Shown here piece by piece: positions 10,455 through 20,267 of a stretch of DNA of 64,000 nucleotides. Source of the stretch: an uncultured Aquimarina sp. (GTDB lineage: Bacteria > Bacteroidota > Bacteroidia > Flavobacteriales > Flavobacteriaceae); contig CANMTP010000016.1 in NCBI GenBank assembly GCA_947500845.1, positions 1 through 64,000 on the forward strand, in the 5' to 3' direction. Within the stretch, counting starts at the first letter, position 1. Every line of letters begins with the position of its first letter. Position numbers and translations under genes: made by a program. The notes beneath the pieces were generated by a model. It did not search any database, had not been told where the DNA came from, and was given only the letters and a program-made list of their open reading frames with translations.

Positions 10455-13400
10455 ATGAATTTTCGTATATCGACAATTTCTTTTCTTATCTGTATACTTA
10501 TACAATCTTGTGCAACATTTCGACCTCAAATAAAAGACTCGGTTGACCCTATGGGTATTATAGATAAAGAGGTTTCTCATATTTTTTACGTCGTAGGAGG
10601 ATATGGTAATCAGGAAAATGAAAATTTCACAGCAGCTTTAGATCAAAAATTGTCTGCCGAACTCAAGAAAGCTGGAAAAAAAAGCACCCTCCTTTTCATG
10701 GGCGATAACATTTCTGATAAAGTAGGAAAGAAGGAGAGAGATTTTAAATTATTAGATAAGCAATTGTCTTTAGCTGAAGGTTATAAAGGAGAGACGCTTT
10801 TTATTCACGGGGTAAATGAGTGGAAGGACGCCAATATTGATCAAATGGAAGAATATGAGGATTATGTAGAAAAGAGAAAATCATTAAATTCAGAATTTCC
10901 TGAAAAAAATGGTTGCCCAATAGAGCATATCGTAGTAAATGAAGAACTGGATATCATTGTTGTCAATTCTTATTGGTTTATAGCTAATTGGGATCGGATC
11001 GAAGAAATAAACAGAAAGTGCACAAACGTTAATACAAGAAGGCGTTTCGCAGAAGAACTAGAGGGATATATTAATGATGCGCAAGGTAAAAATGTGTTGA
11101 TCGCAATGCATCATCCAATTTTTAGTAATGGAACTTATGCGGGTCATGAGACTTTTAAAAGGCATTTGTCGCCGTTGCCAATTTTGGGAACTCTAACTAG
11201 TGAAGCCAAGGACTTAGCCAATTTAGACAGGGGGCAATTAGATTTTCCCAGATATAGGTATTTAAGAATATTATTAAGTTCTGTTGCTCAAAAATCAGAT
11301 CGAGTTACGATCGTTTCAGGTCATGAAGAAAGCTTACAGTATCTTGAGGGGAAAGGTATACACCAGATAATCAGTGGTTCATATGGTGGAGCAGAGGCCA
11401 CAAATCGTTCTAAAGGATTTATTCATGCACCAGGTGGAAGTTTGTCTTACGAAGGAAAATATACTCATGGAACACCTGGTTTTGCCAAGATTATATATTA
11501 CAAAGACGGATCTTCTTCTGTAGATTTCATAACTGAAGATGATGATAAAAACAAATCATTTAACGTGTTATCACCTTTTAAAACGTATAATGATTATACA
11601 AATACAGGAGAGTCTCATCCTAAACAGAAAAAAGCAGTAATTATTAAAGATGAGGTAACATTAGATAAATCTGGATTTTATAAGCTCTTATGGGGAAACC
11701 GTTATCGTTCTTATTTTGATAAAGAAGTTACGGTTCGTGTAGCGCTTTTGGATACGTTATATGGCGGTTTAGAGGTAACCAAAAAAGGGGGAGGGCATCA
11801 ATCTAATTCTCTCAGATTAGTAGATAGTCAAAATAGAGAGTATGCTATGAGATCTCTTAAAAAAGAGGCTTTAAAGTTTTTAACACAAAAATTACGGGGG
11901 ATTTCTTACGATACCAAGGATTATGAAAATACGCTAACCGAAGATCTCGTTTCAGATTTTTTTACTACAGCTCACCCTTTCATGCAAATGGTAATCAATG
12001 ATATGGCTAAGGCGCTGGATATTAATCACGCCGAAACAGAATTGTTTTACATACCAAAGCAGGAGCGCTTAGGAGAATATAATGCTACTTTTGGCGATGA
12101 ACTTTATTACATAGAACGCAGACCTTCTGATGAGCAGAAAGAATACAAGGGATATAGAAGAGCACTGCCCGATGTTGAAGGAGAGATTACAGATTTCGAA
12201 AGTACTACAGACGCTTTAGAAAAATTAAAAGAGGATGAATCCTATACCATGGATCAAGAGGCCTATATACGTGCCAGAATCTTTGACATGCTTATTGGTG
12301 ATTGGGATCGTCACCAAGATCAATGGAGATGGATAGAGTACGAAAAAGACGAAGGAGACGATAAGATTTTTATTCCGGTGGCGAGAGATAGAGACAATAC
12401 ATTCTCTAAGTTTGACGGTATAGCAATGCCGATAATCAAAACCTTCTCTCCGCCTGTACGCCCATGGCAATCTTATGGACCGGAAATTAAAAGTTTGAAA
12501 TGGTTCAATGCAGAGGCTAATAATCTAGATCAAACACTTATAACGAAGCATGGAATCGATACTTGGGTAAAACAGGCAAAATATATACAGGAAAATCTAA
12601 CAGAACCCCAAATTGAAAATGCATTTACCAATTTACCACCTGAAATTCAGGATGAAACAACAAACGAAATTAAAAATAGCTTAAAAGCTCGACTAAAAAT
12701 TATTGATCAATATGCCAAAAAATATGCAACTTATTTGAACAAAACCCAAGTTGTACACGGGACGCACAAAGATGACTTGTTTGAAATAACAAGAATGTCC
12801 GGGGGTAAAACAAAAGTTGTCGGTAAAAGAAAATTAAGTGATGAAAAAAACAAAGTCTTCTTTGAAAGAATCTTTGATAGTAAAGAAACCAAAAGAATCC
12901 TTATTTATGGACTTAACGATGACGATACATTTATCGTAAACGGAGATGGTGATAACTATAGTAAGGTAAAAATAATTGGAGGTTATGGAGAAGATATTTA
13001 CAAAGTCGAAAATAGAAGAAATCTGAAAGTTTATGATTGGAGATTTGAAGAATCAAAGTTTGAAGAAAAGAAACCCAGTCGGTCGCTAACCAATCTTTAT
13101 GAAACTAACACCTTGCATTGGCGGTATTTCCAGGAGGACTTTAATATCATAATGCCTACCCTCGGGTTACGTAATGATGACGGTTTTTTTGTAGGGTTAA
13201 CAAATACGTATACTATTTCCGGGATTCATGGTGATGGTACTGATTTTAAGCAAAGACACACATTTGGAGGGAATTATTACTTCACCTTTCAAGGTTTTGA
13301 TCTTAATTATCAAGGGGTTTTTGCGAATATTTTCCCTAATTGGAATTTAACGATCAATGGGTATTTCACTAACGAAGCATATGCCAATAACTTTTTTGGT

Positions 13401-14168
13401 TTCGGAAATGATACCGAGAACTTCGATGATGATTTAAGCCAGGATTTTAATAGAACTCAAATGCAACAAATTAAAATTGATGCAGGAATTAGCTACAGGT
13501 CATTATATGTAAAAGGACTTTTTGAGTCGTTTAATGTAACCGAGGATGAAGATAGATTTGTCACCACAGGTGTTGTGAATCCTTTAGTTTTTGATTCGCA
13601 AAATTATGTAGGTGCCGAGGCAGGCATTTCTTTTGACAGCCAGAACGCTTTTGATTTTCCTACAAAAGCTTTACTTTTTAACCTTTCAGGAGGATATAAA
13701 AGAAATCTGGATATTCCGGACAATGAGTTTGGTTATATTACTTTTGCTTTAGGCGGAAGTCACCAGCTTATCTCTTCTGGTCATCTGGTATTAGGAACCA
13801 AGGCTGAAGTAAAAGCAAATCTTGGAAATGATTTCTTCTATTATCATGCACCATCAATAGGAGGGGATAACGGATTGAGGGGTTTTAGAAATGAACGATT
13901 TACAGGAGAAAGTTACTTTTATCAAACAACTGATTTAAAGGCAAGACTAAAACGATTTACCACCTCAGTATTTCCGGTTACTTTTGGTACCTATGGAGGT
14001 TTTGATTACGGGAGAGTATGGATAGATAATGATGATTCTAATCAATGGCATACTTCGTATGGAGGTGGATTCTGGATTAGCGGGGCAGATACCTTTTCGT
14101 TTAGACTGGGAATGTTCTCTTCAGATGAAGGCGTTCAGGTACAGGGAGGCTTCGGGTTTGAGTTTTAA
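10455..14168 (+). CDS. Outer-membrane lipoprotein with metallophosphatase-like, kinase-like and beta-barrel parts
   Basis: A 1237-residue protein with a lipoprotein signal ending at Cys19. Residues 40-360 resemble a calcineurin-type phosphoesterase: GDN at 83-85, MHHP at 218-221 and a late SGHEESLQ are kept, but the first ligand motif reads GGYGN (48-52) instead of GDxx and the GNHD box reads HGVNEW (118-123), so metal binding is probably impaired. Residues 430-660 look kinase-like: a Gly-rich KKGGGHQSNSLRL (443-455), a basic strand REYAMRSLKK (461-470), GDWDRHQDQW from 615 and ARDRDNTF from 643. The rest is a BamA/Omp85-type barrel, with GGDNGLRGFR and a terminal Phe. Databases would probably name it metallophosphoesterase or BamA/TamA family. 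The kinase-like reading is my inference. Its stop overlaps the convergent dehydratase by four bases. Confidence 0.8.
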   Translation: MNFRISTISFLICILIQSCATFRPQIKDSVDPMGIIDKEVSHIFYVVGGYGNQENENFTAALDQKLSAELKKAGKKSTLLFMGDNISDKVGKKERDFKLLDKQLSLAEGYKGETLFIHGVNEWKDANIDQMEEYEDYVEKRKSLNSEFPEKNGCPIEHIVVNEELDIIVVNSYWFIANWDRIEEINRKCTNVNTRRRFAEELEGYINDAQGKNVLIAMHHPIFSNGTYAGHETFKRHLSPLPILGTLTSEAKDLANLDRGQLDFPRYRYLRILLSSVAQKSDRVTIVSGHEESLQYLEGKGIHQIISGSYGGAEATNRSKGFIHAPGGSLSYEGKYTHGTPGFAKIIYYKDGSSSVDFITEDDDKNKSFNVLSPFKTYNDYTNTGESHPKQKKAVIIKDEVTLDKSGFYKLLWGNRYRSYFDKEVTVRVALLDTLYGGLEVTKKGGGHQSNSLRLVDSQNREYAMRSLKKEALKFLTQKLRGISYDTKDYENTLTEDLVSDFFTTAHPFMQMVINDMAKALDINHAETELFYIPKQERLGEYNATFGDELYYIERRPSDEQKEYKGYRRALPDVEGEITDFESTTDALEKLKEDESYTMDQEAYIRARIFDMLIGDWDRHQDQWRWIEYEKDEGDDKIFIPVARDRDNTFSKFDGIAMPIIKTFSPPVRPWQSYGPEIKSLKWFNAEANNLDQTLITKHGIDTWVKQAKYIQENLTEPQIENAFTNLPPEIQDETTNEIKNSLKARLKIIDQYAKKYATYLNKTQVVHGTHKDDLFEITRMSGGKTKVVGKRKLSDEKNKVFFERIFDSKETKRILIYGLNDDDTFIVNGDGDNYSKVKIIGGYGEDIYKVENRRNLKVYDWRFEESKFEEKKPSRSLTNLYETNTLHWRYFQEDFNIIMPTLGLRNDDGFFVGLTNTYTISGIHGDGTDFKQRHTFGGNYYFTFQGFDLNYQGVFANIFPNWNLTINGYFTNEAYANNFFGFGNDTENFDDDLSQDFNRTQMQQIKIDAGISYRSLYVKGLFESFNVTEDEDRFVTTGVVNPLVFDSQNYVGAEAGISFDSQNAFDFPTKALLFNLSGGYKRNLDIPDNEFGYITFALGGSHQLISSGHLVLGTKAEVKANLGNDFFYYHAPSIGGDNGLRGFRNERFTGESYFYQTTDLKARLKRFTTSVFPVTFGTYGGFDYGRVWIDNDDSNQWHTSYGGGFWISGADTFSFRLGMFSSDEGVQVQGGFGFEF

Positions 14169-15100
14169 AAGGGTAGGTTATTCAAATCTATGTTTCCGCC
14201 AGAAAGAATGATACCTAATTTTTTGCCTTGAAAACGATCTTTTTCTCGAAGTAAAGCTGCAAACGGTACAGCGCATGAAGGTTCTATAATAATTTTCATG
14301 CGTTCCCAAATCAATCGCATTGCAGATACGATTTCATTTTCTTCTACTCGAATGATCTCTGAAACATATTTTTGTATAATAGGAAAATTAACATCTCCCA
14401 ACTGAGTTTTTAATCCATCTGCAATAGTGTTGGTCATGGTATTGGTTTCGATTTTCCCACTTTGCAAAGAGCGGTAAGCATCATCAACTTCAAAAGGCTC
14501 TCCACCAATAACCTTACAATTATTTCCATAGAAATTTGCAGCCAAAGCAGTACCTGCAATTAATCCACCACCACCAACCGGTGCAAAGATATATTCTAGA
14601 TCAGGATAATCTTCAAGAAGTTCGATCGCAGCTGTGCCCTGACCTAAAATCACATCCAAATTATTTGATGGATGTAAAAAAGTAGCACCCTTTTCTTCTT
14701 TAATTTTGACAGCAGCACGTTCTCGTTCTTCTAGGGTAGGAGGACACTCAATAATTTCTCCTCCGTATCCTTCTACAGCATCTTTTTTAACTTGTGGTGC
14801 GTTTGAAGGCATTACAATATATGCTTTCACTCCCAAACTTTTTGCAGACAAGGATAAAGCTTGGGCAAAGTTACCCGAAGAATGAGTAACCACACCTTTG
14901 GATTTTTGAGTTTTTGACAATTTTGAAATAGCACTAGAGGCTCCGCGCATTTTAAAAGCTCCCATTCTCTGAAAATTCTCGCATTTAAAGAAAATTCTAG
15001 CTCCAGAGATCTCATTCAATAAGGTTGAAGTTAGTACGGGCGTCCTGTGAATATAAGGTTTGATACGATCATGACACGCTGCTAGGTCTTGTTTTGTCAT
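14165..15100 (-). CDS. PLP-dependent threonine/serine dehydratase or serine racemase-like enzyme
   Basis: A 311-residue fold-type II PLP enzyme. Lys50 in GAFKMRGA is the Schiff-base lysine, SSGNFAQ (about 94-100) is the substrate loop, GGGGLIAG binds the cofactor phosphate, and a late SGGNID holds the pyridine nitrogen. It lacks the C-terminal ACT-like regulatory domain of biosynthetic IlvA, so it is a short catabolic threonine/serine ammonia-lyase, a serine racemase, or a hydroxyaspartate dehydratase; sequence alone does not choose. The gene is monocistronic. Two near-identical 13-base tandem units (aaatgatgttta core, 15107-15131) lie just upstream of the ATG. Confidence 0.9.
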   Translation of the reverse strand: MTKQDLAACHDRIKPYIHRTPVLTSTLLNEISGARIFFKCENFQRMGAFKMRGASSAISKLSKTQKSKGVVTHSSGNFAQALSLSAKSLGVKAYIVMPSNAPQVKKDAVEGYGGEIIECPPTLEERERAAVKIKEEKGATFLHPSNNLDVILGQGTAAIELLEDYPDLEYIFAPVGGGGLIAGTALAANFYGNNCKVIGGEPFEVDDAYRSLQSGKIETNTMTNTIADGLKTQLGDVNFPIIQKYVSEIIRVEENEIVSAMRLIWERMKIIIEPSCAVPFAALLREKDRFQGKKLGIILSGGNIDLNNLPF

Positions 15101-15198
15101 TATCTAAAAATGATGTTTATAAATGATGTTTAAAAGTAAGACTTTACGAATAATAATAAAAGCATAAATAAATTTCAAATCGTAATTAAAACTTCTTA

Positions 15199-16404
15199 TT
15201 ACCTATTGATCCAAGATGTATTTTTATATTCTTTAGTTTTCGATGCGATTTCTCTATTTCTAACTCTCAAATGTGTTTCATCAATTTTTTTGTTCCTATA
15301 CCCAAGTAAATGAAAAAATTGTTTAGTAAAAAAACGTGCAATCTTCAGGTCTACAGTTAACACATCTTTTTTGTCAGAACCCCATTGCACGCCAGGCAGT
15401 AGTGGTAAAATGTGATCAAAACGTATCTTACGTAACGCTGCAGATAATTTCAGAAATAGCTTGGGAGTTCTTTTTATGGTAAAAAAACCATCGTCTCCCA
15501 AATTTTGATAAAGAGGCATAAAAATCCTGCCGTCTCGTTGGGCTGTAATGACTTTGCCATTACTTTTGGCTAACTCTTGTCCTTTTCTAATTTCCTGGAA
15601 ATTAATAAATCCTGGTTCCATCTTAAATGTATCACCATTAATGATTTCATGGCGATAATATATCTCATAAATATGTTTAAACTCCATCGAGTTATCGAAT
15701 AATATGCTGTAATAATGAGGGTAATTAATCGAAGTTTTTGAAATACTTCCGGTAAAAACTAGGGTCAGATAGATAAAAGCAACATGATTTTGAACAGAGG
15801 AAGGGTCATCATGCTGACCGGCTTCAAAACCAAAAGCTACATAGCCTAGCTCATTAATATAGCTAAGTAATGGCCCTTCAAGATATTCTTCAATACCTAA
15901 AATTATAGGTACAGGATATTGATTGGTAAATTTCCGATTCAATAAACTATCATTTACGGTTAAAAAAGGGACGGTTTCACTTGAGGTGGTATGTAGATCC
16001 ATAAAATAAAATGGACCACTTTCCTTTTGTACTATATCGCGTATGGTTTGATAGAGATCCATTTGTTGGGAGATGTCTTCGTTTCGAATCTCAAGATGGT
16101 TGTTGAGCACCTTCTGCATATTCTCATGTGTCCATAGTCTGTTGAGATCTTGTTTATCGTAACGTTTATTATGTTCTAGTGCCCAAAGATTACCACTTAA
16201 TGCGTATACATTTCCTGTAATGGGAACTTTCTTTTTTTGAAGCTCATCGAGAACTTGTTGGAGCGCGAATACACCAGAGGGTTCATTACCATGGATTCCT
16301 CCAATAAAAATAAGGGTAGGCCCAGACTGAGATCCTTTTAAATGTTTGATAATTCGTTTTATCTCCAAGGTTTGGTTCAATACTGTACTATGAATTTTTA
16401 CCAT
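15199..16404 (-). CDS. M14-like zinc deacylase (succinylglutamate desuccinylase/aspartoacylase family)
   Basis: A 401-residue metallo-enzyme of the AstE/aspartoacylase branch of the M14 fold. The zinc ligands are visible as His38 and Glu41 in GGIHGNEPSG and His138 in MDLHTTSSE; Glu194 in GFEAGQHDD is a likely catalytic base. These enzymes cleave N-acyl amino acids or isopeptide-like amides in the cytosol. I chose the ATG at 16404 over an in-frame TTG at 16416; either way the start overlaps the end of the GCS2-CBS gene, so the two are translationally coupled. The pairing of an amide ligase with an amidase suggests they act on the same small product; the substrate is unknown. Confidence 0.88.
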   Translation of the reverse strand: MVKIHSTVLNQTLEIKRIIKHLKGSQSGPTLIFIGGIHGNEPSGVFALQQVLDELQKKKVPITGNVYALSGNLWALEHNKRYDKQDLNRLWTHENMQKVLNNHLEIRNEDISQQMDLYQTIRDIVQKESGPFYFMDLHTTSSETVPFLTVNDSLLNRKFTNQYPVPIILGIEEYLEGPLLSYINELGYVAFGFEAGQHDDPSSVQNHVAFIYLTLVFTGSISKTSINYPHYYSILFDNSMEFKHIYEIYYRHEIINGDTFKMEPGFINFQEIRKGQELAKSNGKVITAQRDGRIFMPLYQNLGDDGFFTIKRTPKLFLKLSAALRKIRFDHILPLLPGVQWGSDKKDVLTVDLKIARFFTKQFFHLLGYRNKKIDETHLRVRNREIASKTKEYKNTSWINR

Positions 16405-18265
16405 TGTCAAATTCAATTACATCCTTGATTGTAATAATTCCTACAAGATCTTCCTTTTGTACAACCGGAAGACAACCTATTTCATTTTTTTTCATTATTC
16501 TGATAGCCTCTTTTATAGATGATTTTGGAGATATGGTTATCACTTCTTTTTTCATAATGTCAGAGACTGTACGTTCGTCCCCATTTGTTTTTAGATTTTG
16601 AATTTTCGTTGCATGAGTCCACGTAAGTAAACCACAAAGAGTACCCACCTTACTTTCTACAGGGACATGGTGTATGTTTTTCCATTTCATGATGTTTGTA
16701 GCAAGAGTCGCAAGATCATGTTCACCTACTGTAAATAATTGAGTAGACATAATATGTCCTACCAGAGTGGCATCCTCACTTGTTTTTGGCAACTTCTCAA
16801 GCATTGGCCATTCATGTATTGGAGATCCGTGCTGTTGATTTTCATACATAGTTTTTGTAAGAGCCCTCAAAGCACTATCGATCTTCATGTTTTTTCTGAG
16901 AAGCCTATAATTTTTGATATTCCATACCGAAGGTGTGATACCCTTTGCCCGACTTTCAATAACCGATAGTAATCTTTTCCTGTCCTCTTTATCTACGTTG
17001 GCTTTCTCTAATCCTGAATGCGCTATAGGCAAAAGCTCTTTAATAATCAAATCCTGGACCGAAATAGAGTTTCCCATCCATTGTAAGATGGTATCTTTCC
17101 CCATGCGCGCAGCTTTAATAAAATTTGCTTTTACATCTCTAAAATCCATACAAGCGGGCATATTATCAAACTTTGTAGGGCGTCCTACCATTACTCCTGC
17201 CCAAAAGGCGAAATTAGCGATCTCATCCAGTACTGTTGGTCCCGAAGGGATGTATCGATTTTCTATCCTTACATGAGGTTTTCCTCCTCCAACACCATAG
17301 CATGGCCTGTTCCATCGGTATACCGTTCCATTATGCAAATTGAGAGCTTGCAGTTTAGGAATATTTCCCTTTTTTAACTCAGAAAGAGAATTAACGGCAA
17401 TATCACGGGATATCACTACTTTGTGCTCTGCTATATCATTTTTGAAAATTTGGGCTACTGATCCATAAGCCCAATGATCACTAAAACTTACTCTTGCCCT
17501 TCGATCTTTAAGAGCGTGCGATGCGCTGCGTATATCAAGACTTTGTCTAAATAAGGCTATCCGGGTTTCACTCCATAGCTCTCTTCCAAATAGCAAAGGA
17601 GAATTAGTACATATTCCTAATATTGGTCCTGATATGGCTTGGGCCCAATTATAACTTGATATAAAATCTTGGGGAGGTACTTGCAGATGCATTTGAAAAC
17701 TAGTATTGCAAGCTTCAAAAAGCACAGAATCATGATGTATGCTTAATTCATCTACTCCTCGTATATGAAGTTCGAAATCTGTACCTCTTTGCAACCTTAG
17801 AATAGCATTAAGAGCAGAATATCTGGGGTTTGGAGTCATATACTCTAGTTCTAAATGCCGTTTGCTTATTGTGGGTAAAATTCCTGTTAGCAAAATTTTA
17901 GTTTCGCTATCGATACCAGCTTCTTTTGCCTTATTTAGTAAACGATTTATTTCATTTTCTACTTGAGAAAAGCAATCTTTTTTTAATTCTAAGGGATCCA
18001 GATTAATCTCTAGATTAAATTTTGCTAACTCTGTTGTAAAATGGGAGTCATTAATAGTCTTTAACATTTCCATAGCATTATTAGCTGGTCTCCAGTTTCG
18101 ATCAACCAAACAAAATTCCTGTTCAGCTCCAATACGAACGATGTCATCTTCTATCAGGTTTTGTTCTAGCATAATTTCTAATGCTTTTATATCGTCTAGC
18201 AGATGTTTTATAAACCCGGCTTTGTTTTTTTGATCTATACTACTATGTACATTGTGTTCTCCCAT
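16388..18265 (-). CDS. Glutamate-cysteine ligase-like (GCS2) enzyme fused to a CBS-domain pair
   Basis: A 625-residue cytosolic fusion. Residues 1-460 form a glutamate-cysteine ligase type 2-like domain: RIGAEQEFCL (44-53) is the metal/ATP-binding opening, then LEINLDP, SFQMHLQV and HVRIENRYIPSGPT. Residues from about 490 carry two CBS repeats (HIMSTQLFTV and DIMKKEVITI, each followed by an HVPV/LPVV-type strand), which in other proteins sense adenine nucleotides. The enzyme probably joins glutamate or a related acid to an amine using ATP, gated by the CBS pair. It overlaps the M14-like deacylase by 17 bases. It is not a canonical GshA, and no glutathione synthetase gene is present here. Confidence 0.85.
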   Translation of the reverse strand: MGEHNVHSSIDQKNKAGFIKHLLDDIKALEIMLEQNLIEDDIVRIGAEQEFCLVDRNWRPANNAMEMLKTINDSHFTTELAKFNLEINLDPLELKKDCFSQVENEINRLLNKAKEAGIDSETKILLTGILPTISKRHLELEYMTPNPRYSALNAILRLQRGTDFELHIRGVDELSIHHDSVLFEACNTSFQMHLQVPPQDFISSYNWAQAISGPILGICTNSPLLFGRELWSETRIALFRQSLDIRSASHALKDRRARVSFSDHWAYGSVAQIFKNDIAEHKVVISRDIAVNSLSELKKGNIPKLQALNLHNGTVYRWNRPCYGVGGGKPHVRIENRYIPSGPTVLDEIANFAFWAGVMVGRPTKFDNMPACMDFRDVKANFIKAARMGKDTILQWMGNSISVQDLIIKELLPIAHSGLEKANVDKEDRKRLLSVIESRAKGITPSVWNIKNYRLLRKNMKIDSALRALTKTMYENQQHGSPIHEWPMLEKLPKTSEDATLVGHIMSTQLFTVGEHDLATLATNIMKWKNIHHVPVESKVGTLCGLLTWTHATKIQNLKTNGDERTVSDIMKKEVITISPKSSIKEAIRIMKKNEIGCLPVVQKEDLVGIITIKDVIEFDNGKNS

Positions 18266-18449
18266 ACAATTATGTTTTATGAAAATGCTGTTATGAACGA
18301 TAATTTGTTAAAAATGAGCTTTTTATACTGATTTTATTGCATAATAGCGCTAAAACTAAGTATTCGTAACATTATAAAATATGCTATTTGTCATAGTTAT
18401 TGATTTTTTTATCGTTATCCTATAAAATTAGAAATGTTTAAAAGGATCT

Positions 18450-19409
18450 CTAGTTCCAGGGAAGACTTTTTCGTTCTGGCCAGTAATTTTCAGGATTGAT
18501 ATGAAAAGATTTCAGAAGTTCAATTTCTTCATCCTCAAGTTGAAATGTTATCGTTTTTAGGTTGTCTATAATTTGTGTTTTATTAGAAGCTCCGCTTAAA
18601 ATTTTAAACGGTTTTACAGTATCAATACAAAAGCGCAAAGCAATAGCATCAATGCCAACATTGTATTTGTTAGCAAGTTGACCCAAAACCAAATACAGTT
18701 TTTGATAATGTTGATATTTCTTATTAGGGAACAGCCTACCATTAGCTAGTGCTTCTTTAAAAATCACTTTTTTATCTTGATTTTTAAGCGTTTTTATCAT
18801 TTCTAAAGTGCTTTGATCCATCACGTTATAGGTTACTTGAAAAGCTTCAAATAAAGAGTGACTTTCAACTTCTATATCAAGTGCTTTCTTAAGAACTTCT
18901 ACCTGACTACTTCCAGTAGTCGTTATCCCAATATTTATGTTATATTCTTTCCTTAACTCTAACAATTTCTGAAGTACAGCTTCATTTTCTAGTACCCCTG
19001 ACTCAAAAGTAGCTGAATGAATTTGATAGATTGTAAGGTTAGAAAGGAGCTCTTTAGATTTTTGCCATTGTTCATTTAGTTTAGAAAGGCTATGCTCTTT
19101 GACTTCATGTTGTTTTGCTTCAAGATCAAAATTAGCAGTATAGGTATAGCCCCATTTGGTTGCGATCTGGATTGTGGGATCATTTTTAGTTTTCACCCAA
19201 TCGATAAGTAATTCTTCTGCCAGACCATATCCAGGTGCCGTATCAAAATATCGAATACCTTGTTGGTATGCATATTCTAAAGTACTTCTGCCAAGTTGGC
19301 GAAAATCTTTTAGAGAAATTTGATCACTTGCTTCTTGCCTTATGTTGATGTATTGTGGTCTACCAATGGCTGCTGTTCCCAAACCAATTATTGAATCTTT
19401 TATGTTCAT
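18450..19409 (-). CDS. Aldo/keto reductase
   Basis: A 319-residue TIM-barrel NAD(P)H-dependent reductase. The catalytic tetrad is visible: Asp and Tyr in YFDTAPGYG (about 53-62), Lys in ATKWG, and His in YQIHS. The start IGLGTAAIGRP and the C-terminal KPFKILSGASNKTQI nucleotide-binding segment agree with the AKR superfamily (L-fucose dehydrogenase or YgjR-like group). It sits 8 bases downstream of the alpha/beta hydrolase, third gene of an apparent M20-hydrolase-AKR operon. The physiological substrate is unknown. Confidence 0.9.
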   Translation of the reverse strand: MNIKDSIIGLGTAAIGRPQYINIRQEASDQISLKDFRQLGRSTLEYAYQQGIRYFDTAPGYGLAEELLIDWVKTKNDPTIQIATKWGYTYTANFDLEAKQHEVKEHSLSKLNEQWQKSKELLSNLTIYQIHSATFESGVLENEAVLQKLLELRKEYNINIGITTTGSSQVEVLKKALDIEVESHSLFEAFQVTYNVMDQSTLEMIKTLKNQDKKVIFKEALANGRLFPNKKYQHYQKLYLVLGQLANKYNVGIDAIALRFCIDTVKPFKILSGASNKTQIIDNLKTITFQLEDEEIELLKSFHINPENYWPERKSLPWN

Positions 19410-19417
19410 TATAAGTG

Positions 19418-20266
19418 TTAAATGTCATCAAACCAAGCCAATGTCTTTGTCCATAGAGTATCTTTGAACTTCCGACTAAAAAAACCAAAATGACCAATTT
19501 TTTTTGTAGGCACAGATGATAATTTAACCATTTCAATTTGTTTTTCAGAAGCTTCAAATAAATTGTGAATTCTTTTTATTGCTGATTCTGTTCCTATGGG
19601 ATCGTCTTCAATACCCAGAGTTAATAGTTTGGCAGCATAAGTATGATAAAAGAGCTGAATACCCTGAGCCTCGATCTGGGTTTTCATGTCTGTATACTTT
19701 CTTCGATTATGCCATTGATCGATTACTCCTTTGGGAATATCTTCTAACATTCTAAGTCTTTTTCCAGGGAAATAACCGTATAACCTGGTAACAGCAGGAA
19801 AAAGAATATGCCACATAAAATAAATTTTAGTTTTTTGATCTTTTGCCCAATCTTTATAGTATGCTGTTTGTGCACCGATATTAATAATACCACTAATTTG
19901 GATGTTATTCTCAGTCATTCCAATGATCGTACCCCCAATACTGTGACCGAGTGTTACAATTTTATGGTCAGGAAACTTATCTTTTGTAAAGTCTAATACT
20001 GCAGAAAAATCTTTTTTTCCCCAGTCTGTAAAAGAAGCCTTAAAACCTCGTAGTTTGTCGGGTCTCGAAGATGCAATTCCCCTATAGTCGTAAGTGATCA
20101 CATGATATCCATTCTGGGTCATGAAAGAAGCATAATGGTGGTACAATTTCTTGTCTACAGCTGTTGCTGAGTTGATTATCAACACCTTATTTTTATGAAG
20201 GTTATTTGATGTAGTATACAACTTCCCAGTGAGCTTATAGCCATCTTTTGCGAGAATCGAAATCAT
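19418..20266 (-). CDS. Alpha/beta hydrolase
   Basis: A 282-residue serine hydrolase without a signal peptide. The nucleophile elbow GHSIGG lies near residue 108, YDYRGIASSRP is the oxyanion-side loop, the acid is probably the Asp pair in LGIEDDPIG, and the catalytic His is in KIGHFGFF close to the C-terminus. This layout matches the family often annotated as predicted alpha/beta hydrolase (YheT/BAAT-like). The ATG lies one base beyond the stop of the upstream M20 gene, so translation is coupled. Substrate unknown; a lipid or acyl ester is only a guess from the family. Confidence 0.87.
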   Translation of the reverse strand: MISILAKDGYKLTGKLYTTSNNLHKNKVLIINSATAVDKKLYHHYASFMTQNGYHVITYDYRGIASSRPDKLRGFKASFTDWGKKDFSAVLDFTKDKFPDHKIVTLGHSIGGTIIGMTENNIQISGIINIGAQTAYYKDWAKDQKTKIYFMWHILFPAVTRLYGYFPGKRLRMLEDIPKGVIDQWHNRRKYTDMKTQIEAQGIQLFYHTYAAKLLTLGIEDDPIGTESAIKRIHNLFEASEKQIEMVKLSSVPTKKIGHFGFFSRKFKDTLWTKTLAWFDDI

Positions 20267-20267
20267 A

